Shown here: positions 57,640 to 64,000 of the stretch, piece after piece
Layout of the letters: the number at the start of each line of letters is the position of its first letter
Position numbering within the stretch: position 1 is the first letter of the stretch
Assembly (NCBI GenBank): GCA_026874595.1
Contig: CM049310.1
Location: forward strand, 39,623,558 to 39,687,557
Direction: 5' to 3'
DNA length: 64,000 nucleotides
Origin: Sipunculus nudus
Lineage: Eukaryota > Annelida > Sipuncula > Golfingiida > Sipunculidae
Translations under genes and position numbers: made by a program
The notes under the pieces: generated by a model
Told to the model about the DNA's origin: nothing
Databases searched by the model: none
What the model saw: the letters and a program-made list of their open reading frames with translations, nothing else

Positions 57640-58260
57640 TGAGAACTTTTGTATGTAGGCAAGATGAACTGATGGCGAAATATGCTACACATGCGTTGTG
57701 ACAAATGACTGAATCACTTTAATATCCCCCCCCCCCCCTTTAATTTATACTAGCAGTATACTCTTAATTCCGACATTCGACTTGTAACATCCAGGTTTTA
57801 GTTTGTACGCAAAAATGGACACCCCATGACCAAGCAAACGTATTCCAAATCTCATTATATTATCATATAACATAATTGCCTATAAAAATAGCTTTTACAT
57901 AAAATGAGCCCAATTCCTGCAGGAGAAACAATTTTCTGTCTATTTTTCCACACAAAAAAAATTAGGTTGTGTGATTTGATCAAAAACTATTGGCACATCC
58001 ATGAGCACTATGAACTCGGCATTGACGTACCACTGGGAATCACCTGTGACAAAAAATTCTAGATCTCAGTGAAAGCACAGTATTTCTGCCACTGTCACAA
58101 TTTTCAGGAGAGAATAAAATCAATATTCATGACTAGATCTGTGTTGTTGATAATATTCAGTCAATGATGTCACATGTGTACCAGCCAATCAAATGAGGGC
58201 AAAGTCTGGGATCTGGATGAAATCCTCCGTTCACACAACAAATGCATGTGCAATATGTTT
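57640..58260. other. Intergenic, no gene seen
   Basis: Unique-looking AT-rich DNA with a C run at 57726-57739. Confidence 0.45.
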
Positions 58261-59190
58261 ACTTAAACTTCAGTGTACAGAACTAACTTGAAGAGGGGGA
58301 AATACCAGGCATTAAATGAATATAGACAACCCCATAATAGGGTAGATCTTGAACACTTTAAACAGTTAAAATCAGAATTTAAAATCTTGGGTAACAAGTC
58401 AAAGAAAGAAAACTCTATTTCAAATATAACTGATTAAATAATCGATAGGCAAATCCACAAACGGTTTTTCAGAAAGATTAAACCTGTTAAAAGGACAAAA
58501 ATTGAAATAATATTATTGGGGAGGACAGGTTGACCTATTTGTGAAAAACTATTGAATAATGATATAAATGTAAATCCAAGATCTAAGAACCATATGAATA
58601 AGTACCAGTTAAATGCACATGTTTCTTATATAAATATGGAAGAATTTTTATATTAGCAAAGAAGAAAAACTAAAACAGTTAAAATCTATGCAAAATGTTG
58701 AGACTCCTGGACCATATGGAGTAACAATAGAACTTCTAATAGACGACATAGCAGTTTTAAGCTTGGTATTAGAAATAAAATATTTAATAAAGTATTTACT
58801 TCTGGTCACTTCGCAACTGAATGGGCCATGGCAATTTTGTTCTAATAACACAAGAAAAGCACCACAAAAGAAATAATTATAGAGGAATCTCGCTTTTAAA
58901 CACTACAAGTGAATTATTTACTAAAGTTGTTAACGAGAGATTAATTAATTGGCAGAAAAAAAAACCAAATTCATAGAAGAGCAAGGTGGATATAGAAGAA
59001 AATATATAGCACTATTGATAATATGTACACACTCATGGAACGTAACGAAATTTATTTATCAAAGAAAAAAGGACAATCTTTTTCAATATTTATAGACTTT
59101 TCCAAAGCGTTCGATAGTATTCAACAACAACATTCATAAATATGGTATTAGAGGGAAAATGTTTATTGTCCTTTAATCAATGTACCTTAA
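58261..59190 (+). pseudogene. LINE RT remnant
   Basis: Frames with many stops contain RT landmarks in order: SMQNVETPGPYGVTIELL (58685), NLAF/HYK-type NYRGISLL segment (58880), ELFTKVVNERLINW (58910), EEQGGYRRKY (58978) and motif A FIDFSKAFDSI (59084-59116). Probably continues after an interruption at 60770-60910. Not functional. Confidence 0.75.
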
Positions 59191-59194
59191 ATTA

Positions 59195-60480
59195 CAGTCT
59201 GATGTCTTAGTTTTTGAATATTGAAATATCTTTATTCTGAAAATGAAGGCCTCAGACCATTTGATCCAACATATTTACATACACAATACATAATACATGG
59301 TCAAGTGAAAAATAATATTAAATAATAAAACTAAAAAATAAAAAGTAAAAAATAACATGCATACAGTTTTCATCAAAACACAGTTATTATTTACAAAATA
59401 TTAACAGAAATAACTTTTTTTTCAACTGAAAAAAAATATAGAGTGTAATTAGGTAACTAACGATATATAAATGCAATATACAAACTAACAAGGGTTTGAT
59501 ATATGTATTTAATGCAAAAATTAAATGTTTTCCTTGACATTTTTGTTGAACAGAATTAATATAACATGTTTTTGAATATACAAAAATGAAATTGAAAAAA
59601 AATATCAGAAATAATACTATTTCTTGCCAATAATAGTTATTTCACATACGGATGATATACTTTAAATATGTCATAAGAAATAGCTTTCATACATATATTT
59701 GGAAATTTTATAGGATTTTAAGTTGTGTAGACTCCAAAATATATGGATGTCAAATTGAACAAAAAGTCACTTGTGTTAACTAGTATCATGCAATATTTTA
59801 ATGTTATTGTAACAACATCAACTTAAGAACATAGATAATGCCTACTTTAACATTATTTGTGTTTCACAAAAATGATTAAGGTCAATGGTAATTACACAGA
59901 ATAAGTTTCATGACAAGATAAAAACAAGTGATACAAGTGATGAAAATATTCATCATTACTTGTTAATGGCATCATCTAGAAATGACTCTTTTTTAACAAA
60001 TGCAAGACGCACAAATGCTGCAAGCTTGTTGTATGTGACATAATTTGTAGTAGACATTAATGAGATAAAAGAAATATCGTTAACTTCAGACAGATATTTT
60101 CTTCTTAATTAAATATATAAAGGACATTTAATGACAAAATGGTTCTCATCTTCAATATAAGATTCTCCTTGTTTAAGACAGAATGTACAACATCTCTCTT
60201 CCCAGGCTATTTTCTTGTGACGACCAACTTCTACTTCTAAACCATGTGATGATGGTCTAAATCATGCTAAACTAATTCTGTATCTCTTATTAGGAACTGC
60301 TGATAAATATAATTCAGTGTTTTATAAAACTTTTAAAGATAGCATATGTTTTTCAATCTTCCATTACTTTATATGTTAACTGTCCATTCTTGCCTTTCAT
60401 TATCATGTAACCTTTGTTTGAAACCTGACAAAAATATATTTATATCACCCACATCTTGAAGTATTCATGTATACACAAAT
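59195..60480 (-). pseudogene. LINE 3' portion in minus orientation
   Basis: The minus strand around 60120-60330 reads AVPNKRYRISLA, a stop, FRPSSHGLEVEVGRHKKIAW, then ERCCTFCLKQGESYIEDENH and FVIKCPLYI. This is the LE.GRH...R.C..C...v.dE.HF...C.ly signature at the C-terminus of many non-LTR elements. The element's 3' end is near 59215 (GAGGCCTTCATTTTCAGAAT then AAAGATATTTC on the minus strand). It appears inserted into the plus-strand LINE that is split between 59.2 and 60.8 kb. Confidence 0.75.
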
Positions 60481-60733
60481 CCGAAAGAAAATAATATAGT
60501 TTTACCCTAGTTGCACACGTACACTTTCCTACTTCGTCTAACCTATATAATTTAGAATATAAACGCTACGGGTACCTATAACTTAACCCAATAAGAAATA
60601 CATTTGAACATAAATATGATTTTCAGAGGTATATTCTTCCACACTCGCCAAGTGCGACAAGACAAGGTTGTAAGATTTACTTTTCATATTTTTCATAAAT
60701 AAACTTTATCTCGCAATACATTCTGAAAAAGAC

Positions 60734-60763
60734 AATATATATATATATATATATATACATATA
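60734..60763. repeat. (TA)n microsatellite
   Basis: Short TA run. Confidence 0.85.
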
Positions 60764-60769
60764 TCCAGA

Positions 60770-60910
60770 TTCATCTTTCAATGTTTATATATGTTTGCTG
60801 ATGATGTGGTATGCATTGCAGACACAGCAGGCAGATTATAATGCAACATTAATAAATAAGAAGTATATTCTGTAATAATTATGGAATGAAAGTTTATGTT
60901 AATAAAACCA
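60770..60910 (+). pseudogene. LINE RT motif C fragment
   Basis: LYMFADDVVCIADTAGRL, then a stop and INK..VYS, the (Y/F)ADD catalytic motif and its downstream L..L....v.Y region. Likely the continuation of the element at 58.3-59.2 kb. Confidence 0.75.
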
Positions 60911-61079
60911 ATTCATAATTGAACTTCAGTCTGGATTCATTCGGTTCAGATGTAATCATCTGACGTGATTATCACACCAATTGTCTTTGTTCAGCTATCT
61001 CTCGTTATTGATCCCTTTTCCGCTCTCGTTTATGTCATTAATTCATAAATTTCATTTAAAAACAATTGTGGCGAATTGA

Positions 61080-61742
61080 TTATTCAGTAGCGTTAAAGAC
61101 GCATTTGCACACTGGCGCCGTCTGGAGGGGATTCTTGAACTGCACCAACAAGAAGAAGTAAGTCACAACCATTCCAATAACCTGAAAGTAAAATTGTTGA
61201 GATTGAAACCAGAAATTTGTGATACATCACATTTGATAAACATTTAATATATTAATCTTTAAACTAAATGTCCACACTATACAGATGTATAAATAATAAC
61301 TTGGAGCACCATATTCCATCGGCGGCTGAATCTTGATAAAAATCTAATCCCTGTACCGAAACATATTATATTACGAACTAATAGATTAAAGAAGATAAAA
61401 AAAAAGACTTCAAATAGAACCCTGAGTCTTATTGCCTTGCAGCTATTGTAGTTTTTATTTTCAGTTTAAATGACAGTACTTTCTGTGTCAGGACGAATGT
61501 AATTGGGCAACCAATTATAATTTTTTTTTATAAATGTCTGGTAACTGTCACACAAAATGCAAAAAATGTCCCTGCATTATTACCGTAAGAATAGCCGGCT
61601 TGTTGATGACGAACATATCCCACGCAGTGAGACCGATCTGGGTCCCTGTCAGTCTGTTTAGGAACATAGTAACTCCCAGGTGGCGCTCATTGCTGGAGCC
61701 GATCGCCCGTATGTTGTAGATGTCCCACAGCAAATCATGTGC
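61080..61742 (-). CDS. Gustatory-receptor-like (Grl) receptor, last two exons
   Basis: Two open exons on the minus strand. Exon 61584-61742 (53 codons, acceptor CATATTATAG, donor GTAATA) has AHDLLWDIYNIRAIGSSNER, then HLGVTMFLNR and GLTAWDMFVINKPAILT. Exon 61080-61181 (33 codons plus stop, acceptor TTTACTTTCAG) reads VIGMVVTYFFLLVQFKNPLQ and ends NATE. They join in phase 0 (ILT then VIG). TYFFLLVQF is an exact TYhhhhhQF signature of the seventh helix of the insect GR/Grl superfamily (7-TM, inverted topology, ligand-gated cation channels), and a phase-0 intron just before it is the conserved gene structure. Intron 61182-61583 (402 bp). Upstream exons are not visible before LINE sequence at 61926-62240, so the gene is partial here or interrupted. 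CRE-less flank 60905-61079 matches 34190-34365. Confidence 0.85.
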
Positions 61743-61925
61743 CTATAATATGGAAATTTGATATATTTAAATTTTCAGACGAAATTAGTTTTTTTCCGCA
61801 TTTTCAAAAAAGGGGATGTATGTAAAGGGTACACATGGAATGTAAAGAAAAAGAAGAAAGGGTCATATGGATGGTTGGATGTTATGATAAAACAGGTGTT
61901 GATTTTAATATTTTTCTTTACACAG

Positions 61926-62240
61926 TCATGCTAAGATCAAACGAAACGTGTTGTATATCTTTGATATAATTTTGAAGGCACTGAAATCATTTCTTATTGA
62001 ATGAGTAATCTTTACTGGGCTTGCCATACAGAATAAATTGGGTGATATGTCCATATCTTGTTCGAGGTTGTGAAGGTGTATGCGTCTTTCATAATTGTAT
62101 ATAAACCACACTCAAGGAAAACATGAAAGGCGTTTTCTTTTATGAATCCACATCTACAGGAAGGATTGTCAATGATGTGACGTTGTGTTAAGTGGTAATT
62201 TAGATAATAATGGAAATGTTGTGCCCTTCACCATATATAT
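61926..62240 (-). pseudogene. LINE C-terminal zinc-knuckle fragment
   Basis: Minus-strand frames read HIIDNPSCRCGFIKENAFHV then FLECGLYTIM, the C.CG...E...H.f..C..Y signature of non-LTR C-termini, followed by a decayed tail. A different family from the elements on either side. Confidence 0.65.
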
Positions 62241-62269
62241 GACAGAATAGGGGTGTTAAATTGTTAGAG

Positions 62270-63010
62270 TATATAAAATGGAGGGCAATTTTTCAAAAAG
62301 TAAAAAGTTCATGTATGGATCTAGATACAGAGAGGATTAACTCAACGGAAGAAATTTCTAGTTTTACTTTAGGTGAACTTGATAATGGTAAAGTATTAGA
62401 TCTAAATTTCTTTAATTAAAAAAAAAAGATTTATGAAATATTGGTCAGCTCAGTAGATTCTACATGTAAACACATTGTCCCAAGAATTTTTAGATTTTGT
62501 GATACATTTTATTTAGAAAATATTGACTGGAAAAAAGTCTTTCAGCTAGCATTCAAAGTTTGTATAGATACTAAAACCAGATGTTTTCAGTTTATTGCAC
62601 AATATTTCAGCTAATAATTATTGGTTAAACAAATGGGGAATAATAGAAAATAATCTCTGTACATTTTGTCAACTGGAGACTGAGACTGTTGAGCATCTAT
62701 ACTGGTCTTGTTCATGTGTTCAACACATTTGGCAGATATCAATAACTATCTATTCAGAATCTGAGCAAAATTATATTCTGGACAAAAATTGATGTAATCT
62801 TGGGGAATCTTAATTTTGGTGTTAGTATCAATTTATTCATTATCTTAACCAAGTGTTACATTTATCAGAGCAGGCAACAGAATCAAAATCTATCATTTGA
62901 CAGATTAAAAAAATACCTGAATAATATTCGAAATATTGAATTCAGTATATTTGTGCGAAAAGGAAACACAGATCTTTTCTATGACAGGTGGCACTCAATT
63001 AAGGTATAAC
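62270..63010 (+). pseudogene. LINE C-terminal remnant
   Basis: Plus strand: DWKKVFQLAFKVCIDTKTRC then FQFIAQYFS; SANNYWLNKWGIIENNLCTF then CQLETETVEHLYWSCSCVQH IW; then NLNFGVSINLFIILTKCYIY and RLKKYLNNIRNIE. The CTFC...ETVEHLYWSC zinc-knuckle and following helix are typical of non-LTR ORF2 ends. Split over three frames, with a T-rich 3' region (63080-63110). Confidence 0.8.
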
Positions 63011-64000
63011 ATTTTGTTGAACTAATTAGAGAAGTATAACATATTATTTACACAAACAGTCATGTAAGTGTATAAAGCTTGTTTTTTTTTTTTTGTTGTT
63101 TTTTTTTAAACTGCTATGGTTATTTGTATATACATAGTAGTATACATCAGTATACTCATGTAAACCCATATATTTTGTCGATTTGTATTGTCTTGCTTAG
63201 TATGTAACGATGTATTTTGTAGTTTTGAACAAACAGGTGTACAGGACAACAAAGAGGAAGATTTTCCTAGTCTATGTATTGTTTTTGGAAATAAAAATTC
63301 ATTTAAAAAAAGTAGTAATTTAGATTGCTACATTTCAATCTTAATCTTGAATGAAATATTTAACATTTTCTTTTCCCAATGAAATAGTACATAGGTGGTT
63401 TCAAGTTTGTTTATTAACGTCTTTAAAGATTGATTGATTGATTGATATACGTTAATTCCTCCAATATATACATCACAATGTTTCATGTGGACAGAAGGTA
63501 AATTAATATTTCGAAACGCAAATTAATTTTAAAAATATATACATAAATATGCATAAACTAATGTGTACACATACACATATCTAATCTAGTGCATCTAATA
63601 CACCCATACAACATATACACACATACATATAATGAAATACATAATAAAATACCTATATATACATTTACATATATACATACATACATACGTACATACATAC
63701 ACATAAACATAAACATACATATACATACATATAATGAATCGCGACACTATAACAACATGAGCTTCTGACACAGCTAAACTAGTACGCACATGAAATATCG
63801 CTTTACATTATACATTCACGGACCAGAGAATGAAAAATTAATAACAAAGCAAAGGTCTTACTTTAGTTAAGAAGTTAATTTCAGGTAGCATAGTTTTAAC
63901 CAATTGTCTTACGAGTTAAATATTCTAGATTCGATCAATTGAGAAGTAAATAAATTTCGTCCACATATAAAGGAAGATTTCATGAACTCCCTCATCCAGA
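63011..64000. other. Low-complexity right end
   Basis: Contains (GATT)n at 63431-63450 (LINE-tail-like), and (ACAT)n/(CATA)n-rich sequence at 63540-63740. No gene seen. Confidence 0.6.

Overview
This is AT-rich, repeat-dense animal nuclear DNA with no bacterial, organellar or rRNA/tRNA gene signature. Genes are small and scattered, introns have GT-AG ends, and LINE, SINE and pogo-type debris is common. The presence of gustatory-receptor-like terminal exons and the interspersed-repeat types fit a lophotrochozoan invertebrate, most likely a mollusc (possibly a bivalve). That taxonomic placement is inference.

Layout. 1-1350 is a diverged ~41-bp satellite. 3098-5490 is a GTC-rich 103-112-bp minisatellite with a 10-unit (1061-bp) higher-order repeat. 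From 5.7 to 52 kb the window is dominated by a repeatedly duplicated, single-exon, tyrosine-rich gene family that I do not recognise from any described family. There are ten copies: seven on the minus strand at 5.7, 8.8, 13.2, 21.3, 30.7, 35.9 and 47.9 kb, an eighth at 51.1 kb, and two on the plus strand at 17.3 and 25.1 kb. Three are intact (13209-13796, 21341-21919, 47934-48512; 192-195 aa). The other seven carry nonsense codons, frameshifts or large deletions. Each copy travels with its own upstream region (two related classes, A and B, each with a TATA-like box ~100-160 bp before the ATG), an AT-rich 3' flank with AATAAA where examined, and a pyrimidine microsatellite.

Nested in the same duplicated blocks are terminal exons of a gustatory-receptor-like (Grl) gene of the insect chemoreceptor superfamily. 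They are recognised by the TYhhhhhQF signature and a phase-0 intron just before it. The copy at 61080-61742 has both last exons open and well spliced; the copies at 34.4-35.1 kb and 50.4-50.5 kb are decayed. A B-class plus A-class gene pair with Grl remnants is present at 30.3-39 kb and again at 47.6-53.5 kb, so this is a segmental duplication about 15-17 kb apart.

The right end (53.6-64 kb) is mostly transposon debris: two copies of one LINE family, one with a 28-bp target-site duplication, an internally deleted pogo/Tigger-type element directly against that duplication, and nested LINE fragments in both orientations around the Grl exons. The main biological candidate is the tyrosine-rich gene array with its modular promoters: an actively duplicating and decaying, probably TATA-driven, family of small, probably disordered acidic proteins.
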